Below, in pieces: positions 37,183 through 50,135 of a stretch of 64,000 nt of DNA. Position 1 is the first letter of the stretch. Every line of letters begins with the position of its first letter. The translations under genes were made by a program, and so were the position numbers. The stretch covers positions 230,154 through 294,153 of the forward strand of contig VXAA01005201.1 in assembly GCA_013399115.1 (NCBI GenBank), written 5' to 3'. The stretch is from Anseranas semipalmata (taxonomy: Eukaryota; Chordata; Aves; Anseriformes; Anseranatidae). Under the pieces are notes generated by a model that made no database searches, had not been told where the DNA came from, and saw nothing but the letters and a program-made list of their open reading frames with translations.

Positions 37183-40100
37183 CTTTTGACAACCTGTTTT
37201 ATAACCTGTGATAAGGGATCTCAAGGCATCATTCCCATAACTTCTGCCTCTTTCTGAACTGAGATCAATATATAGTACCCTTAGGGTTATCTTTTCCCCC
37301 TTCTCCCACTGGTGAGCAAAGAGGAAGAAAAAGCATAATCTGAACAGATGGATCTGCTTGTGGACCACATGGTCCCTCAGTACTGAGGAGTCATTATAAA
37401 GCTTTAGCCCTCTCTTACAAAGAAAAAACTAGCAATGTAAGTGGATTTAAGGGACAGTATTCAAGCACACAGCAAAGGAATGGATGAGAATTCAGGTAGT
37501 TCTGTTGCCTAACCTGTTTAGCCCTCTTAAGGGCCATGGAGATAAAGGCAGTCAATCACCTGATGGCTAAATTAAAGGAAAGCACCCAGATCTGTACATT
37601 TAATATTATTATACACAGCTTTCAGGTGTGTTGATAGAGTTGCTGGCTATTCCAAACATTTACTGCAACTTGCCTGTCTTCCCATATTCCTGGAACACTC
37701 ACATAAGGACATAATTGAGCAATGTAACAGAATAGCCACCTTAAATATTACCTAGTATGACAGGTCCAAAAAGATCTTAATTCTGAATATGGTTTCCTGA
37801 AAGGAAGCATGGGGAGAGAAGATTGTACTCTCCTGGAGAAAAATGGTTTGGGATCATCAGTGAAAGCAGATAAGATAAAGCAGAACCAATGAATGTAATG
37901 TTTTTTCTATAAATGGTGAAAAATCAGGAATTACCTTCCTAAACAATGATAATAACTAGTAAGGCTGCCTTTTCCTGAAAAATAAAAAGGCTCGGTGTTA
38001 AATTTATTCTGTTTACTTATCACAGTCAGTGGAGTTTTATTAATATGTAGTCTGGCTTGTTAGAACCCTGTAGATAGCGTGAACCCTACCATCCTATCAA
38101 GAATAAGGATATTTTGAAGGCTGTTATTATATATAGCTTCTCTCTTCAAAGTCTATCTTTTTAACATGCTGAGGGTTCTTTCGGGGCGGGGGGGTAGATT
38201 ATATACTATTGCTTTAAGCTTTTAGTATTTCAGCTAGATACAATTATATTTATTTACTCAGTATTGAATGGTCTCAACTACACTTCAGTTGTAGGCTGAG
38301 TTTTCTGTATATCTAGTTAGTTCATTCCAGCAAAGAGATTATGTTTAAGGGAAAAATATATGTGACACTTTATTTTTCTCTTCTTTATTTCCAAATATTT
38401 TTGACCAAGCATTAGCCTCTTTATGTCTGGTTCTTTATAAAATCTTTGATCTTTCCATGGTGTAGACAGAGTACTGACTTTTTTGCTCCATGCAAACCTG
38501 AGTACTGTTGCTAAACATTTTAGTCATGCTTACATAAAATCTCCGAGAAAGCCTAACCTGAGCCCCTTGAGTTCAGGTGATGCCTCTTCTCCCTGACCTC
38601 TTCTACCAAACAAAGAAAAAGGGGGAGGGATCCCTTAAAGGAGTAATAACCACTTTCTTTGACCCTAAGAGGAAAATGTACCTGATTATTTAGGTTGTGA
38701 AATATGCTCTGGCACATAAAGCATGGTGGAGAATTTTGTAAAAGGGTCCTGCATATGCATATACATATGTTGCCTGTAGCAGTGGGAACTGAACTTCATT
38801 CAGCGGGGACACATTTGTTAGAATTTGTATGTAAACTGAACAAACTAATGGGAATAGAACAATCTGGGAAAGAAGAAGGGAAGGAGAAGGACAGTAATAG
38901 CAAGGCAAATGTCTGATTGCATGTCCCAGGCAATAACTCACTTATTTTTAAGTAAAAGGTACAAGTGATTTCAGTAATCCATGGAAGGCACCATTATCAA
39001 TTGACAATTTGCTACAGGTACCACAGTAGTCCAAAGAGTTAAACAGCTCCAAAACTAAGAAAATCAGTCAAATTCCCACAGGGAGCATAATATTGTCCTT
39101 CTGTGTAAACAGTCCTCTTATTCCTTAGGTTATGAGCCAGGTGACTCTCATTAAGTCAATCATCATCAAGTGGGCTTGACCAGCAAGTAGAAAGGAGAAG
39201 GCAGTCTACTATTATGTAGGCATTGAGTCTAGACTGAGCTATTATCTTCAACACCCTGTAGCTCAAAACATAACTACTTAGATTGCTCAGATAATAACTG
39301 TGGCCAGCCAGCCATTTGCAGTGGCTATAGCTGCTGGCTTCAGAAGGCAGATAAATATATTAAATCTCTATTAGAGCATTCCATCATAAAGTGCACTCAG
39401 CTGCAATGCCCTGCCTTTTCTCTTAACAGCTCTAAAGAGATACATGAATGCCAGCCTGCACTGTGGCATGGATGGTATTGTCATTTCATTATTTGTGGCT
39501 GGATCATAATAGTATGTAATTTGTATCAGCTACTGAAAAAAGAACAATTCAAATAAAGATAATCAGTATAATGCATAAGAATCATACTGCTTGTAGGACT
39601 GCTGTTGAGGGTAAATATATCCTTTCATTGCTCTTTAACACCCTAGGATGTTTAATATTATGTCCCCTACATGGTGACCCTGCTTTATTTAAACTGAACA
39701 AAAGCACAAGGCTACATCCACCCATATATTATCCTCCATGCTAATAGTTCAACCAGAGTTCTACTCTGCATTTTGGTATCTTGCTTCTGGGTGACTTAGC
39801 AGTATAAGTGAACGTTTCATTATCAGAGACTTATTTTTAACTTGTATATCAGAACACAAATCTCAGGTGAAATATGGAAGTTTACTCTCCAAAATTTTTA
39901 GATTTTCATATTTCTATTAACTTCACAGCAATTAGAAGCTTGGAGCCTTTTAAATGCAAAGTTACTAAAAAGTAGTAAAAAAAAAACATTCATAAACTGC
40001 TGGAGTCCAAGCTCCTGAGGCAATTTTCTTTTTTGCAAAGTACTTTTCCATGTGCAACTGGCTTATGTTTATGGCTTGTTAACAGTGGAAACTCAGCAGC

Positions 40101-41652
40101 AGAGTTTCTGCCTTTGCCAAGCTGACCATCTGCAAAGATGGGTGAAGAAAAGGGGATCATAGCTGCCATGAGAACCAGGGCTTAGGACTGAGACTACACT
40201 TAGTCTTATCTGAATGCTACAAAAATGGGTTTTATCACCACTCCTGTGCAAGAAAGGGGAAATTCTAAACCCTCATCTGTGTAGAGCCCACTGTTACCTA
40301 ATCCACATTTAAGGAAAGATGGGTTGGAACTGTCAATATCTCTATCTGCAACAGTATAATTAAATTAAAATTCAGATTTTTACAAACTTGAGAGCCCAGA
40401 TTAGAAAAGCAGTGAAAATATGTAAATAAATATGTAAATACGTACTCAATGTTAAGTGTATGAGAGGAACAATTGAAGTCTGTAAAACTCCTAGTTTCAC
40501 TTGTTTGGCAAAATAGAGCATGAACAAGGTCAGGATCTTGCCCTTAGTCTGACACTGATTGTCTTGCAATCCGTGTATTTACCTGCAACATGTTTTGTTT
40601 CCAACAGTGTATCAGTCCAAGTCCATGGGTTTTATTTCACTTCACTTATATTCCAATTTCATTATGCAAGGGCAGGTCTTGCCATGAGGACAGAGAGGTC
40701 CATCTCCACCAGAATTTTATAAACCTCAGTAAATCTTTCTTTATGGATCCATCTTAATAATGATATGCCACAGCAGTGTAACTTAAAAGAGTGTTTATCT
40801 CTCTTCAAACAACGCATTTGGGAGTCCTTGTGCACTTGAGTACCCATCATGGGTATTTCTCTGGCTACTCCCAAGCTCACAGAGATGGCCATGTGCAGCT
40901 GAGGTTGAGCACAGAAATGGGCACACAGGCAAAAAATTACAATGTCCTTTACAAGGTAATGGACATTTTTTTTCTGTTTTCCAAGTCAAAACAACTAAAA
41001 ATTCTTGTATTGCTTTTAGTAGCTTAATAATATAATAAAAACCCAATACCACTCTTGTGTTGAATAACATTACTGCCTTTAACCTCTGTTAGCTAATAAG
41101 TTTACACATGCACACACACTTGTCAGTTCAAATCCTCATTAGCTATAAAGTGTTAGAGGCATCTCTCTCACTTGATATTCCAGTTCTGGACTGGAACCTA
41201 TGCCATTCACATCTGAAGTACTTCAGGGTAGATTTGTCTTAGATTATCAGAAGTGGATGTGTGTTGTTTGTCCAAGTGACTACAAAAGAGTTAATAGCTG
41301 CATTTTTTAAGGCAAACTGTTCTTTAAACAAGCAGAAGTGAACATCTACTTTGCATAAAATTGTAGAGTGATTTATACTTTCAAAAGTCAGTTTTATTTC
41401 TGATACAAATGCACAGAAAGCCTCCCCTGACATCTTCTTTGTTCACTTTTTTTAAAAATAAAATACATATATAATCTCATTTAGTTCCCAATAACCTGAG
41501 CTCAGAATATTTATTTGGCTTCACCCTCATGAAGACAATTCTTTCAAAGTGAAAGTTGTATTTGAAAACATCATTTGAACAAGATTTCTCCTTGCTTGAA
41601 GAAACATTTCTACTGCAAAATTCAGCACAAACTACTTTTCTTATTGTCATGC

Positions 41653-41672
41653 TTTTTTTTTTTTTTTTTTTT
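41653..41672. repeat. T20 homopolymer
   Basis: Uninterrupted T run, the second-longest homopolymer in the window. Confidence 0.95.
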
Positions 41673-42329
41673 GTATGATTGTTGATCTTCCAGGAGGAAA
41701 TAATGTGAACAGGTAGATAGTTTTTTGTAAGCTCCTTCCCAGTGGAAAGGGGCTAATAGGAAAGATGCAACAGCAAAATTGCAGTCCATTCTGTTTGAAG
41801 AAATTATTTTCACATGGTAAAATCCTACGCTCCTTATTAAGCTTTATTCACATTACGTTATTTTCCTGAAGCAAATAAAACCAGAGGAGGAGGAATTAAT
41901 CTAGCCAAAAATAATAGATATGAAGACTCAGATTATTGGGTGGCTCTATAATTTACAAACTTTGGCACTGTGGCATTATAGTCATGGGTATGTTAGATGT
42001 GTAGGTAAACTGCTAGGTAGATACAGGGTTAGAAAGAAGCAGTTCAAACCATTCTTGCTGAATTTATTACTTCTGGCAAAACCAATGCTCCTGATGCTCA
42101 GTCCTTAGAAGTAGGCAGCATGTGGGCACAGCTTGAACTTCCAGATCAGGAAGATTAAGAACATAATATTTTCTACACAGTTAATGCTGAGATGATGTTA
42201 CTGACTTAGCAAACTCTAACTCCTGCAACTGATTTTTTGTCATTTTGACAGAGCAAGGGAATGATATGTCCAGTATGGAAAAACTGGCAGAAAGCTAGCG
42301 GGCAAGTTTTTAAGATAGTGTGCAATCAG

Positions 42330-42391
42330 AAAAAAAAAAAAAAAAAATCAGAATGTCACTTGTTTTTTTTGTTTGTTTGTTTTGTTTTTTT
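42330..42391. repeat. A18 run and TTTG repeat
   Basis: A18 at 42,330-42,347, a 13-bp spacer containing TCAGAATGTCACT, then T8 and GTTT units up to 42,391. A runs and T-rich runs facing each other could pair as an imperfect hairpin. Confidence 0.9.
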
Positions 42392-43607
42392 CCAATCGGA
42401 CCACTCTTCAAGTGTCAACTGGCAGAAGAATTGAGTTTTAATAGAATAAAGTCTGTATTGCTCACTTCTAAATGATGATGATGACTTGAACGATAGTGCT
42501 TTTAATGAATTCAGTGAGAGCTTCTTTTTTAATATCAAGTAAAGCAAGGAGAGTTGGATCGAGATTTGTGGACCTAGGAGTCAAAAGTATGGCCCCTCAG
42601 TTAACTGTTATTCAAAAATACTGGGTATCTCTTAACTGCACATGTGTTTCTGTGGCATTACTTTAAAAAAAAAAAAAGGGTTTGGAAGAAAACAGAGCTT
42701 TTAAATAGTTCACATTAATGATAGAATAACCATTCACTATTGCCTAAAAATATCTATAAGTGCAGTACAGCTAGTTAAATGATGCTGATAGTATCTGATC
42801 TGGAGCCTTTCCTTGGATTTATTCCTGCAGTCTTCCAGACTTAATGCTGCTTTAATATACATTTCTGAATTTAATTGTTACTGAACATGCAGTACTCAGC
42901 CATAAAGAGTAATAATAAAATACAGTTTTCCCTGAACCCTGTACTAAAATATTACCATATCACCAGGGTAAAAATATACTTCTTTGGTTAAATTAGAGTC
43001 AAACACCAAAGTGTCTAAAAATCCCAGGTAAAATAATATGGAAAGAGAGAATGATGAATGTGAAAAATCTAAGAAAAAAAATATGTAGATTACAAAAATA
43101 AAATAATGTAAGACAACTAAAATCAGTTGGTTTGTCTGTGGTTGGGGTACCTGTGGAAGCTTTAACTAATATGCCCAATACAGGTAGATGTTCCAAGATT
43201 TTCTGAATCATATTCCCACATTAAAACATATTTAGCCCATAGTTTTGGCATAAACAGTGCGTTTCATCATGCCCAGTCCGATAGCCCTTCAGACAGACTG
43301 ATAGATATAAGTATAAACTGCAGAATGAGACTCTTAGCTGTTTTAGAAGTAGTTTTAGTCTGTTGTTCTGTGCTGAGAACCTGCCTAGTCTTTGAGTGTT
43401 TCTGGAGTCAAAGCAAACATCGAAAAAAAAAAATACACTCCAGTATTATCAGGCTGGATATATTCAGGGAATAACCAGGCTTGTACTCTGAGAGTACTAG
43501 AGCACTACAAGAGCGTTACATGCAAAATGCCTTGAATGGAGGACAATATTATGCCAATTCATAATCCAGAACAAAATGGCCGGAAGCCCTCAGCAGAACT
43601 ACTGTAT

Positions 43608-43633
43608 AGAAGAAGCTTACAGAAGAAGCTTAC
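43608..43633. repeat. 13-bp perfect tandem duplication
   Basis: AGAAGAAGCTTAC occurs twice head to tail. Recent slippage product. Confidence 0.93.
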
Positions 43634-44301
43634 TTGGTAACAGAAGGTTGAATAGTAGATCTTTTGGTTTTATCACAAGCCTTGCAAATTTTAGTGAGAA
43701 TTCTGTCAGATTGATGGGCTTGTGTTAGTACATGAGTCTCAACATGCATTTACTTCAATAAGGATGGATTCCTAGACTTGTAAGGAGGTTACAGAGAGGC
43801 TTGAAAACATAACCCAAGTGCACTGATTTAGAATATATATATATATAAAAAATGTGCAAAAGGAACCAAAAGATATTTTTGAACATTTCATGATTTTGAG
43901 AGCCTTACCCAGAGTTTTAGATTCTTGAGGATAGCAACATTAGCATAGTAATTTTGTGCAATGTACTATATGTCAAAATACTTCCAGTAAAGGAAAGTGA
44001 TTTTAAAACACTTAAAAATAATTATTTTTATCATACTCATATAATTTAGGCATCATATAAAGTAGGAACTCAAACAATATTATGTGGAAAAAGAATATTT
44101 CTTGAGCGCCTAAGCAGTTCTTCCATTTTACCCATGAAAAAGGCATGTTGTAAAATAGAAAATGTAATGTAAATAAAGAAATGAGCACCCTTAACAGGAA
44201 GCCAAAGTGCTGCTCATCAAAGATTGATTACTGAAAGTGAGTGGAATTGTTTTTCTGCTCCAGAAGATTTTCCATAAAACTAATAATATTTTTTTATATA
44301 G

Positions 44302-44390
44302 ACACAAGCTCGAGACTTAAGGATGGGGGAGACAGAAGTCTCTGTGGACACGAAGCTGGAAAGAGGTTATCCCACAACATTCAAGAGCAG
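44302..44390 (+). other. exon-like segment with strong splice signals
   Basis: An 89-bp segment lies between a good acceptor (branch-like ACTAATA, then TTTTTTTATATAG ending at 44,301) and an excellent donor (GAGCAG then GTAAGTATT). It is richer in G+C than its flanks and contains two CpGs. Two of its three frames are open. One starts in phase with the acceptor and runs 29 codons plus two bases, including GETEVSVDTKLERGYPTTFK. The other gives RLKDGGDRSLCGHEAGKRLS. I recognise neither. It could be an exon of a long non-coding RNA, a small coding exon of a gene whose other exons lie outside, or a cryptic exon. The three cannot be told apart here. Confidence 0.3.
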
Positions 44391-44559
44391 GTAAGTATTA
44401 GCAGATCTAAATCAAACAAATCAAACTTCAGCCTGAGTTTCCCTCATTACAGTTTAATGCTCTGATCACCAGCTATGTTCTTCTGTGGCAGAAAAGGTCA
44501 GGGATTCTCTAAATAATTGAACGAAGACGTTGGGCCAGAAAATTAGAGGAGGTGATTCA

Positions 44560-44640
44560 TTGGTCCAACGATTAGGACATTCAGCGTGGATACAGACGAC
44601 CTAGTTTGTATTATGGCTTAGTCAGTCAATGAAGCCACTG
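44560..44640 (+). mobile_element. possible ancient tRNA-derived SINE head
   Basis: The stretch TGGTCCAACGATTAGGACAT resembles a tRNA box A region of a SINE (TGG, a short spacer, GTTAGGGCA). It is followed at the expected distance by GACCTAGTTTGTATT, which is what box B (GGTTCRANTCC) becomes after CpG decay. The general shape fits MIR/CORE-SINE-type heads known from amniotes. The match is by eye and diverged, so family and boundaries are uncertain. Confidence 0.3.
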
Positions 44641-44769
44641 AACCTGGAGTTCTGAAACAAGCACATGAGGCAGAAGATGGCAAAGACTTCTGAGCTCCTT
44701 GGAAGTTGAGCAACACCCTCCACAGCAGTTTGGTGAGGCCAGGGCTGAAGAGGCAGCAGCAGAACAACA

Positions 44770-44830
44770 CAGGCTTAATGCTCAGACGTGGGAGACCAAG
44801 GTTGAAAGCTCCATTTTTACTCTGAATTCA
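44770..44830 (+). mobile_element. possible second tRNA-SINE-like relic
   Basis: The segment GCTCAGACGTGGGAGACCAA, followed by GGTTGAAAGCTCC, again resembles the anticodon-side and box B part of a tRNA-derived SINE. It shares TCAG-CGTGG with the relic about 190 bp upstream. It may be a duplicated or broken part of the same insertion. Weak evidence. Confidence 0.28.
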
Positions 44831-45084
44831 AAGGGGAGAGTAGCCCATTTTCTTAGGAGGTATCTGTTTTCCCTCAGTTACTTTAGGGTGATGTTCTCTG
44901 TATGAAGTCTGTCGTGACAAATGTGTGAATCTGTCCCACAAATAGCTTTGATTTAAATGACTTCATACTTTCATCTTTCAAGATGATCTTCTTTTCAGAT
45001 AAATGTCCAAACACCTGCAATTTGGTTAAAAGCAGAAGCTTCTAGAAGTTACAGGGAAGACAGCAAATTTGAATGCAGTATTTC

Positions 45085-45098
45085 TTTTTTTTTTTTTT
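45085..45098. repeat. T14 homopolymer
   Basis: Uninterrupted T run after TATTTC. Confidence 0.92.
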
Positions 45099-45724
45099 CT
45101 CCTTACTAAACTAATAATGATATACATTTGTAAATATATGTGAAAGCAATTAAAAAAGAAAACATTCATTGCACACGTGGGGTGGGGGAGGGATGGTATG
45201 CAAGTTTGAGTCTAAACACAAGCATCCTAGAAAGAAAGAAGGAAAAAATAATCATACCACTTAATCGACAGAAGTGCTTATGCAAGCACATCCAGACTAT
45301 AATGATAGTGCACTTTGAGGCCAGTCATGGAAATGTCCAGATCACATTACTGTCAAAGTCAATAGTACAACTGTGGATAGATCTAAACATAATACAACAC
45401 AGCAATCCAATAGACTTTTAAAAATGAATAAGGACATGGCCATAAGATGCTCATATCTTGTTACTCCAGATCTCTTAAAACTAAATTATAGCATAAAAAT
45501 TGGATAAACTATGAAACGTTCATATAGTTAGCCCATTTTCCCAGTTACAAGCTCCTCCTAATCGCTAATGCAAAAATTCTGAAGGGTGAATGGCATCTTG
45601 CATTTGGTACAAATGGGAAAAGAGCAACAAGGTGACCTTTCTGCTTAAATTAGCACATTTTTGTTGGTTTCATCAGAAAAAAAAATGTAAATAAATACAC
45701 ATAATTATACACAAATGTTAATGT

Positions 45725-45757
45725 ATGTGTGTGTTTGTGTGTGTATACATATAAATT
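45725..45757. repeat. (GT)n imperfect dinucleotide repeat
   Basis: GTATGTGTGTGTTTGTGTGTGT-type array ending in ATACATATAAAT. Confidence 0.88.
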
Positions 45758-46016
45758 TTGAATTTTTTGGTGACAGAGACCAGAACCAGGCACTGTGAGT
45801 CTCAGAGGAGCAGCAGGGAGTTTGGAGCTTGGAGCAGCTGGATTCATCTGTGGAGCTCAAAGCAACCTAACAGCAACAAGAACAAGTGGTCATAGAAATC
45901 AGAACTCAGCCCTCAGCGATACTCAGCATAAGCAAACGTCAGTGACCATGGGGAAGACTTCTTCTTTCCTTGCCTGGACAGGGTCTTTATTTAATATTAA
46001 CTTGGAACAGAACATT

Positions 46017-46097
46017 AATCTGTTTATTTAAGCTTGGGAACCAGTGATTGGAACAATGCATTGGGTCAGAGAGCATGAATCTGTTTGTTTAAGCTTG
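46017..46097. repeat. spaced 20-bp direct repeat
   Basis: AATCTGTTTATTTAAGCTTG at 46,017-46,036 is repeated with one change at 46,078-46,097, a period of 61 bp. Related bases flank both copies (GAACA and CAGAGAGCATG). Probably an old tandem duplication. Confidence 0.8.
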
Positions 46098-46740
46098 CAA
46101 ACATTGCACTATTACTGTAGCATATATATGGTATTACTATTGATGAATTAGAGTGGAGGTTTACATTTTCAAATAATACGATGTTAAGCACAGTGGTAAT
46201 TCCTGTGCTACCACCTGCTGCTCCTTAAAAAGGTTTAGCGTGGGTCTGTCTTAGGATCTTCAGCCAGCTGCATTGTCTTGTCACCTCACAATAAGTTTTC
46301 TGCATCTGCTGCTGATGCTTTTCTCATTTTTTCCATGCAATTAGAAGACATGTAATTACAGTGTTAACTACAGTTTCGTAGATTAATGGTAAAGTAACAA
46401 AGCAAGGAGTAACAGAGATAAAATGTGGATAAGAGAATTGAGAACAAGCCAAAATTATTTACAAAGGGATGTGTAATTTACCTACAGTCTGGGGGTTAGA
46501 ACACTCCCATTGAAAAGAGAAAGTCCAAATCAATTCTGAGGACAACTTATATATTTAATTCAGTGACTATATGATGTAAAATACATAAGTGACCAGATTT
46601 TGTTTTTCATAGCTCGGTTTAATCTTTTGCTTGAGTATATGTTTCTTTCTTTGTCTAAAAGCAAAGTGGAATAGTTTCAATGGAAGGAGCTAAGAATTCC
46701 TTTATTCTTATCATTATAGCCTATAGTTATAGCGGTGGCT

Positions 46741-46774
46741 TTTTTTTTGTTTGTTTGTTTCTTTGTTTGTTTTC
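46741..46774. repeat. TTTG simple repeat
   Basis: T8 followed by GTTT units with one CTTT interruption. Confidence 0.92.
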
Positions 46775-47103
46775 TGGAGATGGAAGATATAAGCTTGAAT
46801 TTCCTGAGGAACAGGAAGCAGCTGAACACAGGTCTTCCCCAGTCAATGCTTTAGCCACTGAATTATTGCACAGAGTAGGAAGTATTTCTTATTGCTGTGG
46901 AACTTGGAAGAAATGTGATAGACAGCCTTGCATTTTGTACAGAGCCAAGTGATGGAGAAGGTTGAAGCACAGACTGAGCCTCTCAGCTCGCAAGGTCCCC
47001 AAGGACAGCACAAAGCAATTCATTTGTTCTGATGAAACAAAAGCACAAAATAAAAGATAAGCTTCTTAGCACTATTAGTTTGACGAGCATATCTAATGCA
47101 GTA

Positions 47104-47153
47104 GATATGATATGATATGATATGATATGATATGATATGATATGATACGATAC
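47104..47153. repeat. (GATAT)10 pentanucleotide microsatellite
   Basis: Eight perfect GATAT units followed by two GATAC units. The array is long enough to be polymorphic. Frames through it give the periodic SYHII-type peptide on the minus strand and are not genes. Confidence 0.96.
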
Positions 47154-50119
47154 GATGTGGAAGTAGATGTATATGATACCAATCATCAAACCAATTTTGA
47201 ACCATCAAAAGCAATATATAATGTTAGATGTAACTGCCAGCTGACTCAATACAACCATTTCAAACTCAAGTTCCTAGCTAAAAATGTAAATATCCAGGAA
47301 AACACTATAAATAATACTTAAATGAATGTTCTTATGATGCTATAAAGAAATGTTTGATGAGATGGATGCCAGAGGGCATGAGTTCCAAACTGGATAGTGT
47401 TGTGCAGGCCTTTCTGAACATCTCTGTTGGCTGATAGGACATTTCAATCATAAGTGAAAAGCTCTTTCTTCTGTTTTTTTGGAAACCCAAAAGTAGCAGA
47501 TAGTGTACTCTCCTGACCTTAGTTGGAGTGAAACTCAATGTAGTGCTTCCATTCAGTGGTGATCAGCTTTGATTAATGTTGCATCTTTGCTGAAGAGGTT
47601 GAACTGGTTTCTACTTTAAAACACTTAGCAAGTATAATGAAGCTATTTCAACTGCTTATTGTTAATTCATACTGCAAAAGTTCTCTGTGACAACAGACTT
47701 AAGGATTCTCACTATGAATCCAGAAATGGGTCTGTGTTTGGGATTTTATTTTTCTGATTCCAAGATGCTTAGGAATCTTGTTAAATGGTGTTCACAAATG
47801 TAAATGGATAACAGCTCTTTCTGACTGCGACATCAAAGTTGTACCACAAGGAATATCAGTCACACAGTTTGTTTGTGTGTAAGCGGTTACATAAGTTGTC
47901 AGCAAGCCTCTGCCATGCTGGTTAAATAGGTCTTCCATTTTAAGGCTGAATGGACCTAGATTTTCTACTTCAATAATGCCTAGGTACACAAGTGGTGCAC
48001 TTAGAACCAGTTATGCAAGTTTATAACAAAAAGATGGTTCATGTACCAGAAACCTAGTAACTCTGTATAAAACATGAGACATCAGGTAGGTACAGATACA
48101 TGAGAATAAAAATACAAAAGAAGCAAAATTTATCAGCATTGTAGAATGTTTTAACTATACCTTTTCCCCACCTCTTGCCAAGTTTTGGAAATTCCATCCT
48201 GATTAAGCAATCAGTGCAAAATCTACTTTGTACTTTTCTGGGCAAGTAAACTATCAAGCAGCAAGCTTGTAAGTGAAGGATCTCTTTTTCAAGATTTGCA
48301 GAAGAGAATAAAATTATCCTCAGATTAAGTCTGAACTAACTACCAGAAATCATCTTGTTAAAAATAAATTTGTTGCTCAAGAGTACATGCTTAGATTTGC
48401 CTAAGCACTTTTCAGAAGATATTATCAGCTCTCTTGTTCATGTAGAAGTTGAATGAATAAAAACATAATGAAGTTCCTTAGTGATTACTTTTTAATTTAT
48501 TTTGTATTATTGACACTATTTTCAAGAATTGTTTACTATTACTTGTCTGTAAAGACTTGAGAGTCTGAATAACTCTGACGAAGACTAAATAAATAAATAC
48601 ACGGTCTCTTGTTTAGAAAGCCAACTATAGAGTACTTTCTTTTTATAATGCTTAATAGGCATTATACGCAAAAGTGTAATATACAGTATGGATATATTAA
48701 TTTAGATAATTATGAATTTTTCATATACTTATCAAAAGATCAAGGTTTCGGAATGAAAAATGTGTTCAGTTAATGTACTTTTAAGAGACTAAAATAATTT
48801 AATTTCTGAGGATAAGCATTGGATAGTCAAATATATAACTTCACAAGCAGCAGAAAGGATGCTACATGTCATCATGCTAGCTGACATAGTTGCTCCATAG
48901 GCACTGCTATAACCCAGTTGGCTGAGCAGATAGATTGCGTGACCATATGTCTGTAGTATCAGAAAGCTCCACAGGGACTCTCCATTAGATGCAAAAGACA
49001 GGTGCAGGGAAGACAGTCATTCACTTCCTCTCTCTGATCCTTCTTTTTTGAAATCATTGGATCCTGTGAATTCATTAAGGTTTAAAAAATCCTCTGTATA
49101 CTAGGAATACAATATCTAGTTCTATTCCATTTTTCTTGCTGTCAGTAAGTTCAAAGACCTGCTTGAAAATAGCTAGATCCCCAGTATTCGTGTTTAATTT
49201 ACTGACTTTCAGATCTTCATAAAACTCTCTAAGAAAAAAGCATTATAACGTTCATCTGATTTCTAATAGAGTCCCAATTTCCAATTGCAATTGAAAACTA
49301 TGAGTAGCATTAGAAGCTTTGAACTCCTGGAATTCAAAAATATCCTCCTGTTGTTGCTTCACCTCACATTTTTTTAAATTGAAGTAAAATATGAGGCAAC
49401 AATATAGTTGGTTGTTGGTAAACTCAACACCAATTAAAATAATATCTCATTGACATATGTTTGCAAGTAGTTGTTTAAATCTATTGTATGAAGGTTACAG
49501 AGTTTGTAACAAATGGCATGCTGAGTGCTCCCCTGTTGCTTATGAAGTTAGAAAGGCATTCTCTATGGCTGCATAATTTCTTTCAAGCCTCTTAAAGAAT
49601 GGTACACATCTCCAGTTTAATATAAACAAAGGCCCTTCAACAGTAACATATAAAATACCTAGCTTTCTATTTGTTGAAATAATGGATAAGGTGAATCCAA
49701 ATGTTTTGGCAAAGATTTCTAAGTTCACAGAGAGAAACATGTTTCCAAAATAAAATTAGACATTTTGTAACTATTGCACTAAATAAAATGTGAGAGAAAT
49801 AGAGTAATTGTTCAAAAGATAGACCTTTGTGCTGTATACTCAGCAAGTATAAGACGTAATAATAGTAGTCAAACAACTTTGAATTTCCTGGACTTGCTTT
49901 TGGAAGGTTTGGAACTTCCAGGCAAATGTACTGACTTCAGCTGCACTATCCTGACTTTGCACCTGGCTGTCTTGATGACAGGTATATTTAAAAGAGAACT
50001 CTGGAGTAGCAATTGAAACCCTTAGTCACTGTTGTGTGTGAGTTTCTATCACAAGCCTTGGTTGGGCTGTGCTCCCAAATTCTTTGACGTTCATATGCAA
50101 CCTGTGCCCCCACCCCCAT

Positions 50120-50135
50120 AAAAAAAAAAAAAAAA
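50120..50135. repeat. A16 homopolymer
   Basis: Uninterrupted A run after a C-rich CCCCCACCCCCAT. Confidence 0.93.

Noticed and set aside
47020..47214. Periodic minus-strand frames through the GATAT array
   Set aside because: The repeat peptide is produced by the microsatellite itself.
48900..48960. tRNA-like GTTGGCTGAGCAGATAG
   Set aside because: A box A-like match is present, but no box B or cloverleaf follows; too weak for a tRNA or SINE call.
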